Assembly: GCF_027594865.1 (NCBI RefSeq)
Contig: NZ_CP089391.1
Location: forward strand, 620,001 to 684,000
DNA length: 64,000 nt
Direction: 5' to 3'
DNA from: Bradyrhizobium xenonodulans
GTDB taxonomy: Bacteria > Pseudomonadota > Alphaproteobacteria > Rhizobiales > Xanthobacteraceae
The notes under the pieces are model-generated. The model did not search any database and was not told the DNA's origin. It saw only the letters and a list, made by a program, of their open reading frames with translations. Each line of letters opens with the position of its first letter. Position 1 is the first letter of the stretch. Shown here in pieces: positions 43,579-51,960 of this stretch. The position numbers and the translations under genes are program-made.

Positions 43579-43663
43579 GTCATTGCGAGCGAAGCGAAGC
43601 AATCCAGACTGCCTCCAAGGCAACAATCTGGATTGCTTCGTCGCAAGAGCTCCTCGCAATGAC
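43579..43663. repeat. Palindromic repeat family B, copy 4
   Basis: GTCATTGCGAGCGAAGC...CTCCTCGCAATGAC with GAAGCAATCCAGACTG / ATCTGGATTGCTTCGTC inside. It lies between the SDR and the convergent GlsB-type gene. Confidence 0.85.
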
Positions 43664-43700
43664 GGCGCGTGGGCGGCAGCGTGCCCTACGACCTAGAACG

Positions 43701-43973
43701 TCACCCCTTGATCACGCCGCTCGCGACCAGCCGGTGCCAGATGAACAGCACCACCACGGCGCCGATCGTGGCCATGATGAAGCCGGCGCCCTGGTCGGGG
43801 CTGTAGTGCCCGATCGCCTGGCCGACGAAGGTGGCGAGAAACGCACCCGCAATGCCGAGGATGGTGGTGAGGATGAAGCCGCTCGGGTTGTTCGGCCCCG
43901 GCGCGAGCCAGCGCGCGATGAGGCCGGCGACGAAGCCGACGACGATGATCCACAACAGGCCGCCCATGCTCAT
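43701..43973 (-). CDS. GlsB/YeaQ/YmgE family stress membrane protein
   Basis: A 90-residue small membrane protein with three hydrophobic helices. The family pattern is plain: LLWIIVVGFVAGLIARWLAPG at the start, then GFILTTILGIAGAFLATFVG and a third helix FIMATIGAVVVLFIW. Members are induced by envelope or general stress; the role is not defined. It follows the YidB-like gene on the same strand. Confidence 0.92.
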   Translation of the reverse strand: MSMGGLLWIIVVGFVAGLIARWLAPGPNNPSGFILTTILGIAGAFLATFVGQAIGHYSPDQGAGFIMATIGAVVVLFIWHRLVASGVIKG

Positions 43974-44001
43974 GACGATGCTCCCCTCGCTTTGACTAAA
44001 A

Positions 44002-44577
44002 TCAGAGTCTGCCCGAAAGCTCGTTCTCGGTCGGCAGCCGTCCGTCCGGCGTCAGATGGTCGACCACCTGCGGCAGATACTGGCTGAGGCCGGAGAGCAG
44101 CTCTTCACGGGACAGGCCGCTCTGGGCAGACAGGCTCTCGATCTGATCGGCGCCGAGCGCATTGGCGAGATCGCCCGGTGCAATCGCCTTGTTCTCGCCT
44201 TTGCCGACCCAGGTGCTTGCTGTTTCGCCATGGCCGCCCTGCTGAAGCTGGTTGAGGAGATCGCCGAGCCCGCCACTCAGCACGCTGCCGGCCGCGCCGC
44301 CCGCGAGCAGGCCGCCAAGGCCGCCCTTGAGCAGTCCTCCGAGACCGCCAAGGCCGCCGCTGTCCGCGGTGTTCACCGGCGGAGGGGCCGGCGTCGGCGA
44401 CGGTTGCGGCGCCGTGCCGGACTGGTTCGCCGTCATATGCTTGAACGCCTTCCAGGCGAGCAGGCCGAGCAGCGCCATGGTCATCGGCGACATGCCGCCG
44501 GAGGGTTTCTCGGAGCTGGGCGTAGAGGGGCCGCGCGGGCCGTTCTGCATGCCGTTGAGGACGTCGAGTAGACCCAT
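44002..44577 (-). CDS. YidB family protein (DUF937)
   Basis: A 191-residue protein beginning MGLLDVLNGMQNGPRG, with a helix GMSPMTMALLGLLAWKAFKHM, a Gly/Leu-rich central stretch (GGLGGLGGLLKGGLGGLLAGG-like) and the conserved C-terminal part DLANALGADQIESLSAQSGL, EELLSGLSQYLPQVVDHLTP and GRLPTENEL. This is the YidB/DUF937 pattern. Function unknown. It is probably co-transcribed with the downstream GlsB-type gene. Confidence 0.9.
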   Translation of the reverse strand: MGLLDVLNGMQNGPRGPSTPSSEKPSGGMSPMTMALLGLLAWKAFKHMTANQSGTAPQPSPTPAPPPVNTADSGGLGGLGGLLKGGLGGLLAGGAAGSVLSGGLGDLLNQLQQGGHGETASTWVGKGENKAIAPGDLANALGADQIESLSAQSGLSREELLSGLSQYLPQVVDHLTPDGRLPTENELSGRL

Positions 44578-44745
44578 GGTGCTCTCCTTTGGCGTTCTCG
44601 TCGGCGAGCGCTCGCCGGTGACGGCCCCCGCGCGAAAACATATGGGGCTCTCATGACGGTTACAAGGCGGATGCGCTTGTGCCGCGGTGGGCAGCCGCCG
44701 TCGCCTCTGCTATCGAAGGCGGGCCGTTAACGAGGAGCAAGTCCG

Positions 44746-45747
44746 TTGGTTGCTAACCGACCGATCGTGGTGGCTGGCGCAGGCGCTATCGGGTGTTTCG
44801 TCGGCGGCATGCTGGCGGCCGAGGGGCGCCGCGTCGCGCTGCTGGTGCGGCCGCGGGTGAAGACCGAGATCGAGCGGTTCGGCCTGCTTCTGACGGATTT
44901 CGACGGCTCCGGGAAGAAGCTGGGGCCAGGCCAGCTTGCGCTGTCGGAGGACCCTGCGATCTTCCACAGCGCCGGCATCGTGCTGGTCACGGTGAAGAGC
45001 GCCGACACCGCCGATGTCGCGGACCAGATCGCGCAGCACGCGCCGCAGGATGCGGTCATCGTCTCCTTGCAGAATGGCGTCGGCAATGTCGCGGTTCTGC
45101 GCGAGCGCCTTGGCGGCCGTCGTGTGCTCGCCGGCATGGTGCCGTTCAACGCGATCGCGATGGGTGAGGGCCGTTTCCACCGCTCGACCTCCGGCGACAT
45201 CCATATCGGCGAGGATGAAGCGAATACGGCGGCAGCGCTGTCGGTGCCGGGTCTCACCATGCGCGCCAGTCCTGACATCACCGGCGTGCAATGGGGCAAG
45301 CTGATCATCAATCTGAACAACGCGCTCAGCGCACTGTCCGACATGCCGCTCGCCGCACAATTGGCGAGCCGCGACTGGCGAAGACTGTTCGCCGACCAGA
45401 TGGCGGAAGGCCTGGCCGCGCTGAAGGCCGCCGGCATCACACCGGTCTCGGCAACGCCGATCCCGATGAGGTGGACGCCGACCTTGCTGAGGCTGCCCGA
45501 TGCGATCTTCAACGCGATCCTCGGACGCACGATGAAGATCGATCCGGAGGCGCGCTCCTCGATGTGGCAGGATTTGAAGCACGGCCGCAACACCGAGATC
45601 GATTATCTGCAAGGAGCAGTCATTGCACTTGCCGAGCAGAGCGGCGTCGGCGTGCCGTTGATGCGCCGCATTGTTGCGCTGATCAAGCAAGCCGAGAGCG
45701 CGGGCAAGGGCCCATCCAAGCTGACGCCGCAGCAGATTCGCGGGTAG
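44746..45747 (+). CDS. 2-dehydropantoate 2-reductase family protein (PanE-like), copy 1
   Basis: A 333-residue ketopantoate-reductase-fold enzyme. The NADP-binding loop is VVAGAGAIGCFVGGMLAAEG; SLQNGVGN and the catalytic-type Lys in VQWGKLIINLNNALSAL follow. The start is TTG at 44746 with a good GAGGAG site eight bases upstream. Pantothenate genes are absent, so a 2-keto acid reductase of other specificity is possible. A second paralogue is at 60224-61198. Confidence 0.85.
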   Translation: MVANRPIVVAGAGAIGCFVGGMLAAEGRRVALLVRPRVKTEIERFGLLLTDFDGSGKKLGPGQLALSEDPAIFHSAGIVLVTVKSADTADVADQIAQHAPQDAVIVSLQNGVGNVAVLRERLGGRRVLAGMVPFNAIAMGEGRFHRSTSGDIHIGEDEANTAAALSVPGLTMRASPDITGVQWGKLIINLNNALSALSDMPLAAQLASRDWRRLFADQMAEGLAALKAAGITPVSATPIPMRWTPTLLRLPDAIFNAILGRTMKIDPEARSSMWQDLKHGRNTEIDYLQGAVIALAEQSGVGVPLMRRIVALIKQAESAGKGPSKLTPQQIRG

Positions 45748-45772
45748 CGCTCGCGTGCGATGGAGGAACGCG

Positions 45773-45988
45773 ATGAGGCGTTGTTTGACGATCGGTCTCG
45801 CGCTGGCGGCGCTCTGCGGCGCATCGACGCTCGCCTACGCCAGGCCGCCGACGGTGATGAATTCGCCCGGTTATGACAGGCGGTTGCAGGAGAGCCGTAA
45901 GGAGTTGGGCAGTTCACCGACGGTAACGGCACCGACGGAAGCGCCGGTGGTCAAACCGAAGCGAAGTAAGAAGAAGCATCCGAATTGA
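45773..45988 (+). CDS. Small exported protein (71 aa)
   Basis: A 71-residue protein with a signal peptide (MRRCLTIGLALAALCGASTLAYA) and a short mature part ending in a Lys-rich tail (KPKRSKKKHPN). The start at 45773 has a GGAGG site six bases upstream; an in-frame ATG at 45755 has none. No family is recognised. It closely follows the PanE-like gene. Confidence 0.6.
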   Translation: MRRCLTIGLALAALCGASTLAYARPPTVMNSPGYDRRLQESRKELGSSPTVTAPTEAPVVKPKRSKKKHPN

Positions 45989-46007
45989 GGCCATACCCAC
46001 CGCTGTC

Positions 46008-46084
46008 GTAGGGTGGGCAAAGCGAAGCGTGCCCACCACATCGATCACGTGGGCACGGCGCTCGCGCGCCTTTGCCCACCCTAC
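46008..46084. repeat. Palindromic repeat family E
   Basis: GTAGGGTGGGCAAAG...CTTTGCCCACCCTAC outer arms enclose GCGTGCCCACC / GTGGGCACGGCGC. It lies between convergent small genes. I recall similar 'GTAGGGTGGGCAAAGGCG' units as common in rhizobial genomes. Confidence 0.75.
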
Positions 46085-46107
46085 AAGTCTACGGCTAGCG
46101 CGAACAG

Positions 46108-46725
46108 TCAGCCCTTCTTCGCCGGTTTGCTCGGCGTCGGGCTGAACAGCTTCTTCAAATCGTTCAAGCTTTCCGACAGGCGGGGCCATTCGCAGGAGAA
46201 TGAGCCCTTGGCGCAGGGCGCACCCTTCGGCCGTTGGCCGACGGTCGGCTGCACCTTCGGCCGCTCGACCGGGACGGGCACGCGCGCGACCTCGGTGCGC
46301 AGCGCGACCTGCTGGAGCTGCTGCGCCTGCTGTTCCTGCTCGCGCTGCTGACGCATCGTGGCCTGGGCCGCCTCATCGCTGCGGCGCTGATCGGCGAGAT
46401 AGGAGGTGTAGGCTGCGTCGATCTTCTTTTGCTCCTCCGGCGTCGGGTTGGGACCTGCGATGTCGAAGGTGCGGTCCTGGAGGAAGTCGTAATAGGAGTA
46501 GCCGCCGCCTGGCTTGCGACGGCCGGCGAATTTAGCGTTGCAGTTGGCAAGCGCCGCCGTCTTCTCGGCCTTGGTTGCGGCTTTCTCGGCAGCGTCCGCG
46601 CATTCCTCGAAATCGACCGGCGCGCGCTTCCACCATTGCGCCTGGGCATGCGAGTGCGTCAGCAGAAAAAATCCTGCTGCGGCAACGACAAGCGCCGCAC
46701 GACGCGATGCAACCACGGACGACAT
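46108..46725 (-). CDS. Exported hypothetical protein with Gln-rich coiled segment
   Basis: 205 residues. A signal peptide (AALVVAAAGFFLLTHSHAQAQ) leads to a domain with paired cysteines (CADAAEKAATKAEKTAALANC), a middle helical Gln/Arg-rich stretch (MRQQREQEQQAQQLQQV) and two more cysteines near APCAKGSFSCEWP. No family recognised. The four cysteines in an exported protein suggest disulfide bonds. Confidence 0.65.
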   Translation of the reverse strand: MSSVVASRRAALVVAAAGFFLLTHSHAQAQWWKRAPVDFEECADAAEKAATKAEKTAALANCNAKFAGRRKPGGGYSYYDFLQDRTFDIAGPNPTPEEQKKIDAAYTSYLADQRRSDEAAQATMRQQREQEQQAQQLQQVALRTEVARVPVPVERPKVQPTVGQRPKGAPCAKGSFSCEWPRLSESLNDLKKLFSPTPSKPAKKG

Positions 46726-46933
46726 CTACGAGAGCATTCCTTGCAAAACTCAACCCGAACTGAGTCGAGTCGGATTTTTGCCTCTTTATCGCCTGCTTGT
46801 CACCCATGGAACCCGGGAATTTCATGGCCGCATTGCTGACATTTTTTGCTTGACGTGGCCCGGGAGTCACAGCCGCGCGGCACACGATGCGCTTAGACTT
46901 TTATGGATTTGAATTCGAAGGGAGATGTCCGTC

Positions 46934-47962
46934 ATGAGAGTGTTGGCCCGTCTCGCCGCAATCGCGTTGGCGCTCGTTTCCAGCCATGCGTTCGCCGCGG
47001 ATGAGGATGCGCCCAACCGCAAGCCCGTGAGGGCGATCGCCGACGCGCGCCTCCCGGTCGGCGGTCAGGGAATGCTGCCGCTCTATCTTTCCAGCGACTG
47101 GTCGTTGCCGCTGCCGGCGATCTCGCGCGCCATCATCGTGCTGCACGGGCGCCTGCGCAATGCCGACGAGTATTACATGTCGGCCCATACCGCGCAGGTC
47201 GCAGCCGGCGACGACGGCAAGAGCGCGCTGATGATCGTGCCGCAATTTCTGGCGGAGATCGACGTCGACGCGCACAAGCTGCCTGCGGACATGTTGCGCT
47301 GGTCCTTGGAGGGATGGGAGGGCGGCGATGCTGCGCTGGCACCGAATCCGGTGTCGTCCTTCGAGGCGCTCGACGCCATCCTCGCAAAACTCTCCGACCG
47401 GCGCATCTTCCCGAACCTGAAGCAGGTCGTGGTCGCCGGCCATTCCGGCGGCGCCCAGGTCGCGCAGCGCTATGCCATCGCCGGCAAGGGCGAAGCGGCG
47501 TTGTCGCGCCAGCACATCGACATCCGCTACGTCGTCGCCAATCCCTCCTCCTACGCCTATTTCAGCGACGAGCGGCCCGTGCCCAAGATCGCCGCATCCT
47601 GCCCGGGCTTCAACACCTGGAAATACGGCATGGACGGGCGGCCGCCTTATCTTGCGAACGTCACGCCGGCCGCACTCGAGCAGCGTTATGTCGATCGCGA
47701 GGTGATCTATCTGCTCGGCACGCTCGACACCAATCCGAAGCACTCCGCGCTGGACAAGAGCTGCATGGCCGAAGCGCAAGGTCCCTATCGCTATGCTCGC
47801 GGCCACGCCTATGCGGATGCGATGGCCAAGCGCGACCGCGGCACGCCCAATCACCGGGTCTGGGATGTCGCCGGCGTCGGCCATGACGGCGACAAGATGC
47901 TGACCTCGAAATGCGGTCTTGCGGCGCTGTTCGATATTCCGGGCTGCGGCGCGGAGCGCTGA
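46934..47962 (+). CDS. Exported alpha/beta hydrolase
   Basis: A 342-residue periplasmic hydrolase. A signal peptide (MRVLARLAAIALALVSSHAFA) is followed by the oxyanion segment AIIVLHGRLRNADEYY, the nucleophile elbow VVAGHSGGAQVAQRY and a late histidine in VAGVGHDGDKM. The start at 46934 has an AAGGGAG site nine bases upstream; 46925 would be too close to it. Substrate unknown. Confidence 0.85.
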   Translation: MRVLARLAAIALALVSSHAFAADEDAPNRKPVRAIADARLPVGGQGMLPLYLSSDWSLPLPAISRAIIVLHGRLRNADEYYMSAHTAQVAAGDDGKSALMIVPQFLAEIDVDAHKLPADMLRWSLEGWEGGDAALAPNPVSSFEALDAILAKLSDRRIFPNLKQVVVAGHSGGAQVAQRYAIAGKGEAALSRQHIDIRYVVANPSSYAYFSDERPVPKIAASCPGFNTWKYGMDGRPPYLANVTPAALEQRYVDREVIYLLGTLDTNPKHSALDKSCMAEAQGPYRYARGHAYADAMAKRDRGTPNHRVWDVAGVGHDGDKMLTSKCGLAALFDIPGCGAER

Positions 47963-48079
47963 TGCCTTCGCTTGTGTCTTGAAGGCTTGATCTTGAAGGC
48001 TCGGCTCCGGCTGTTACACTTCGCCTTGCGATGCGCCTCATCCTGAAGCGACGCCAAGAAGACGAAGTGGAAACGCCTG

Positions 48080-49597
48080 ATGCTGCTGCCCCTGTCCGAC
48101 GTGCCGCGCTGGTACGCTGAACGCAAACCGCAAGGCACGATCGCCGTCCGTCACGGGCAGGATACGCTGACATGGTATGAGCTCGAACGCGGCGCCAACC
48201 GGCGCGCACGGGCGTTCATGGCCAAGGGCGTCAAGCCCGGCGATTTCGTCGCGATCGGCCTGCCCAATGGCAACGCGTTCTTCGAGACATCCTTTGCGGT
48301 GTGGAAGTGCGGAGCGACGCCGACCTCGCTGTCGTGGCGGCTGCCGCGCGGCGAGGCTGCCGCGGTGCTCGACATTTTGCAGCCGGCGCTGGTGGTCGGC
48401 GGCGAGGCCGACTGGAACGCGCCGAACCGCCTGCCTGCGGATTTCGTGGCGGAAGGTTTTTCGGACGAAGCGCTCAATCCGCCGGTCGCCCGTTATTGGA
48501 AAGCCATGACCTCAGGCGGCTCGACCGGCCGGCCGAAAGTGATCCTCGACCATCATCCGGCGGTGACCGACACGGTCGCCGCGCCGCCGCTCAACATCCC
48601 CTTCGGCGTCTCGCTGCTCAATCCCGGTCCGCTCTACCACAATGCGCCGTTCATCGTGTCGCACTATGCGCTGTTCGCCGGCGGTCAGCTCACCGGCCTT
48701 ATCAAGTTCGATGCCGAGGAGACGCTGCGCCAGATCGAACGCGAGCGCGTGCAATGGGTCAATTTCGTGCCGACCATGATGCACCGGATCTGGGCGCTGC
48801 CGGAGACCGTGCGCAACGCCTACGATGTCTCCAGCCTTCAGACCGTATTTCACATGGCAGCTCCGATGCCGCCCTGGCTGAAGGAGAACTGGATCGCCTG
48901 GCTCGGACCTGAGCGGGTTTGGGAGCTCTATGGCGGCACCGAGCGGCAGGGCGCGTGCATCATCTCCGGCACGGAATGGCTGACGCACAAAGGCTCGGTC
49001 GGCAAGATCGGCGAGATGGCGCGCTTGCGCATCATCGGCGAGGACGGCAACGAGGTCGCGCCGGGCGAGACCGGCGAGATCTATTTCCTCAACAATGACG
49101 GCAAGGACGCCACCTATCATTATCTCGGTGCCGAGCCGAAGCGCCGCGCCGACGGCTGGGAATCGCTCGGCGACATCGGCCGGCTGGACGCGGACGGCTA
49201 TCTCTATCTCGGCGATCGCCTCGCCGACATGGTGCTGCGCGGCGGTGCCAATATCTATCCGGCCGAGGTCGAGGCGGCGGTGTCCGCGTGCCCCGGCGTA
49301 CGCTCCTGCGTCGTGGTGGGATTGCCCGATCCGGAACTGGGCCAGCGCGTGCATGCCATCATCGAGCCGGAAGGCGATGCGGATGGCCAAGTGATCGCCG
49401 ACGGCATGGCGGATTTCCTGAAAGACCGGCTCAGCCGTTACAAGCACCCCGAGAGTTTCGAGATCGTCAGCGCCCCGCCGCGCGATGATTCCGGAAAAGT
49501 CCGCCGCACCCTGTTGCGCGACGAGCGCGCAGCATGGATGAAGGACGGGCGCGCCTTCCGGATTTGGCCGGCGAAGGCGCCGGCGCACGCCGATTGA
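48080..49597 (+). CDS. AMP-dependent acyl-CoA synthetase/ligase
   Basis: A 505-residue ANL superfamily enzyme that would activate an acid with ATP and CoA. The ATP loop is TSGGSTGRPKVI; A5 is WELYGGTERQG, A7-A8 are DIGRLDADGYLYLGDR and LRGGANIYPAEVEAA, and the C-terminal lysine is in DDSGKVRRTLLR. It heads a plus-strand group with an RraA-like aldolase, a cupin and a Bug-type binding protein, which suggests breakdown of an imported carboxylate. Confidence 0.92.
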   Translation: MLLPLSDVPRWYAERKPQGTIAVRHGQDTLTWYELERGANRRARAFMAKGVKPGDFVAIGLPNGNAFFETSFAVWKCGATPTSLSWRLPRGEAAAVLDILQPALVVGGEADWNAPNRLPADFVAEGFSDEALNPPVARYWKAMTSGGSTGRPKVILDHHPAVTDTVAAPPLNIPFGVSLLNPGPLYHNAPFIVSHYALFAGGQLTGLIKFDAEETLRQIERERVQWVNFVPTMMHRIWALPETVRNAYDVSSLQTVFHMAAPMPPWLKENWIAWLGPERVWELYGGTERQGACIISGTEWLTHKGSVGKIGEMARLRIIGEDGNEVAPGETGEIYFLNNDGKDATYHYLGAEPKRRADGWESLGDIGRLDADGYLYLGDRLADMVLRGGANIYPAEVEAAVSACPGVRSCVVVGLPDPELGQRVHAIIEPEGDADGQVIADGMADFLKDRLSRYKHPESFEIVSAPPRDDSGKVRRTLLRDERAAWMKDGRAFRIWPAKAPAHAD

Positions 49598-49623
49598 GAC
49601 AATTCACGGGAAGGATTTCCGAC

Positions 49624-50262
49624 ATGACCATCACCATCGCAGCGAACGGCGTGCCGAAGCCGCCGGCCGAGATCATCGAGGGTTTTCGCGGGGCGCCGAC
49701 CTCGGTCATCTCGGATAATCTCGCCCGCCTGCCCGGCGCGGTGGGGCTGAAACCCTATCATCGCGGCGGCAAGCTGGTGGGGACGGCCTTCACGGTGCGC
49801 ACCCGTCCCGGCGACAATCTCGCCATTCACCGCGCGCTCGATCTGGTCGGTCCCGGCGACGTCATCGTGGTCGACGGCGGCGGCGACGAGACCCGGGCGC
49901 TGGTCGGCGAGATCATGAAGAACATCGCGCAGTGGCGCAAAGCAGAGGGTTACGTAATCGACGGTGCGATCCGCGATGTCGCCTCGTTCGCGGCCGACGA
50001 CTTCCCCTGCTACGCCCGTGCGGTGATCCATCGCGGCCCCTACAAGAACGGGCCCGGCGAGATCAACGTGCCCGTTTCGATCGGCGGCAGCGTGATCTCG
50101 CCCGGCGACATCATCGTTGGCGACGAGGACGGCGTGGTGTCGTTTCCCGCCGCCGGCGCCGCGGCGCTGCTGGAAGCGGTACGCACCCAGGTCGCGCGCG
50201 AGGAGGAGACGTTGAAGGCAATCCGCGAGGGCCGTTACCAGGGCTCCTATGGCAAATCCTGA
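49624..50262 (+). CDS. RraA-like / 4-hydroxy-4-methyl-2-oxoglutarate aldolase family protein
   Basis: A 212-residue protein of the RraA/HMG-aldolase fold. Motifs include TSVISDNLARLPG near the start, DVIVVDGGGDETRALVGEIM, the signature GYVIDGAIRDVASF with the catalytic Arg-Asp, and PGDIIVGDEDGVV. In a catabolic setting this family usually cleaves 4-hydroxy-2-oxo acids to pyruvate rather than inhibiting RNase E. It is 26 bp downstream of the acyl-CoA ligase. Confidence 0.9.
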   Translation: MTITIAANGVPKPPAEIIEGFRGAPTSVISDNLARLPGAVGLKPYHRGGKLVGTAFTVRTRPGDNLAIHRALDLVGPGDVIVVDGGGDETRALVGEIMKNIAQWRKAEGYVIDGAIRDVASFAADDFPCYARAVIHRGPYKNGPGEINVPVSIGGSVISPGDIIVGDEDGVVSFPAAGAAALLEAVRTQVAREEETLKAIREGRYQGSYGKS

Positions 50263-50289
50263 TCAGAAAGAAACGAAGGGGAGAGCGGC

Positions 50290-50661
50290 GTGAGCCAGAA
50301 GGACGAATTCCACAACATCGATAATCCCGGCGACGGATTGTTCCGCGAACTCGCCGCGGGGGTGACCACGCGCATCTTCTCCGGCGAGCAGGCGATGCTG
50401 TCGGTGGTGACGCTGGCGCCGCATGCGCAGGGCACGCTGCATCATCATCCCGAGGAGCAATGGGGCGTGCTGCTCGACGGCTCCGCCATCCGCGTCCAGG
50501 GCGATGAGGAAATCCCCGTGACCAAGGGCGATTTCTGGCGCACCCCCGGCAACGTGCCGCACACCATGCGCGCCGGCCCCGACGGCGCCCGCGTGCTGGA
50601 CATTTTCAGTCCGCCGCGGCCAGAATACAAAAAAGCGGGGTCGGGTTTCGGAACGACCTGA
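50290..50661 (+). CDS. Cupin domain protein
   Basis: A 123-residue single cupin barrel. Metal ligands are in GTLHHHPEEQWGVLLDG (HxHxE-type) and the second motif GDFWRTPGNVPHTMRAG. The start is GTG with an AAGGGGAG site. It lies between the RraA-like and binding-protein genes. It may be an isomerase or dioxygenase-like step of the same pathway; exact role unknown. Confidence 0.88.
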   Translation: MSQKDEFHNIDNPGDGLFRELAAGVTTRIFSGEQAMLSVVTLAPHAQGTLHHHPEEQWGVLLDGSAIRVQGDEEIPVTKGDFWRTPGNVPHTMRAGPDGARVLDIFSPPRPEYKKAGSGFGTT

Positions 50662-50708
50662 AGCGCCAAAGAGCAAAAGCCAGGCGCCAGACAAAAAGGG
50701 AGGGGACC

Positions 50709-51665
50709 ATGACGATCACGCGACGAACGCTGCTGGCTGCGCCGGCCATCCTCGCAATGGGGCCGGCGGCAGCGCAGGCCTCTAAAATCACGCTGGTGGT
50801 GCCGTTCCCGCCGGGCGGCTCGACCGACGCGATGGCGCGGCTGCTCCAGAGCCATCTGCAGACCAAGCTTGGCCGCATCGTCGTGGTCGAGAACAAGTCG
50901 GGCGCCGCCGGCGCGCTCGGTGCGGCGCAGGTTGCCAAGAGCCCGGCGGACGGATCGTCCTTCCTGGTCACCTTCGATTCCCACGCCGTGATTCCGTCCA
51001 TCCTCGACAAGCCGCCGGTCGACGTCGAGCGCGAGCTGATGCCGGTGTTGCTGGTCGGCACTGCGCCTTATGTGATCGCAGCCGGCGCCGGCCGCCCCTA
51101 CAACAGCTTCGCCGACGTGGTCGCCGCCTGCAAGGCGACCCCCGGCGCGGTGAAATACGCCTCCGTCGGCATCGGCACGCTTGGCCATCTCGCCATGACC
51201 GTGCTCGGCAGCAAGGCCGGCGTCGAGATCATGCACGTGCCCTATCGCGGCGGCGGCCCTGCGATGAACGACGTGCTCGGCGGCCATGTCGATCTGATCG
51301 CGGGATCGGCGGCGCTGGTCGCCGCCCAGCTCGGCACCAACATGTTGCGACCGATCCTGCAGCTCGGCCGCACGCGGCTGCCGGCCTTGCCGGATACGCC
51401 GACCGCAATCGAGGCCGGCTTTCCGGACTTCGAGACGCTCGCCTGGTGGGGCATCTTCGCGCCCGCTGGCACGCCTGCGGATGTCGTCGCGGCCATGGCG
51501 ACGGCGTCCAAGGAGATCCTCAGCGAGCCCGCGACCGCCGCCCAGCTCAAGGACACCCAGCACATGACGCTGCTGCTTGAGGACAGCGCCGCCTTCAAGA
51601 CCTTCTTCGACAAGCAGGTCGCCTATTGGCGCAAGGTGGTGAAAGATAATAACATCAAGGCGTAA
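50709..51665 (+). CDS. Tripartite tricarboxylate transporter substrate-binding protein (Bug/TctC)
   Basis: A 318-residue periplasmic binding protein of the Bug family. A twin-arginine-like signal (ITRRTLLAAPAILAM) ends near AAAQA. Family text: ITLVVPFPPGGSTDAMARLL, VVVENKSGAAGALG, GTLGHLAM and VPYRGGGPAMNDVLGG. TctA and TctB membrane partners are not nearby; orphan Bug proteins are common. It closes the ligase-aldolase-cupin group. Confidence 0.94.
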   Translation: MTITRRTLLAAPAILAMGPAAAQASKITLVVPFPPGGSTDAMARLLQSHLQTKLGRIVVVENKSGAAGALGAAQVAKSPADGSSFLVTFDSHAVIPSILDKPPVDVERELMPVLLVGTAPYVIAAGAGRPYNSFADVVAACKATPGAVKYASVGIGTLGHLAMTVLGSKAGVEIMHVPYRGGGPAMNDVLGGHVDLIAGSAALVAAQLGTNMLRPILQLGRTRLPALPDTPTAIEAGFPDFETLAWWGIFAPAGTPADVVAAMATASKEILSEPATAAQLKDTQHMTLLLEDSAAFKTFFDKQVAYWRKVVKDNNIKA

Positions 51666-51745
51666 GCCCGCCGGCAGACCTTTCGCATTGGGCCAGGCAG
51701 AGGGCTTCCGGTCCCGCCGCCGCTTTGATATGTACACTCCTAGGC

Positions 51746-51766
51746 AACCCGCCTCACCGGCGGGTT
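51746..51766 (+). promoter_or_regulatory. Hairpin immediately upstream of tRNA-Arg
   Basis: AACCCGCC-TCACC-GGCGGGTT forms a perfect 8-bp stem that ends four bases before the tRNA. It may be a terminator of the preceding operon or a processing structure; there is no T-run beyond TT. Confidence 0.4.
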
Positions 51767-51770
51767 CCGC

Positions 51771-51847
<77 letters not shown>

Positions 51848-51960
51848 GCCTTTCAATGCCGCCTTTCGGCGGTCGCACCGATCGGCGCGGTGACGAGATA
51901 TTTCACAACAATTTCGGACGCGGGAGCTGGCCTCGGCCAGCCCCCAAACGCAGCGCTCGA

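Noticed and set aside
9365-46084. Possible CRISPR arrays from multiple repeats
   Set aside because: The repeats are dispersed, long, palindromic and not evenly spaced with unique spacers; no cas genes are present.
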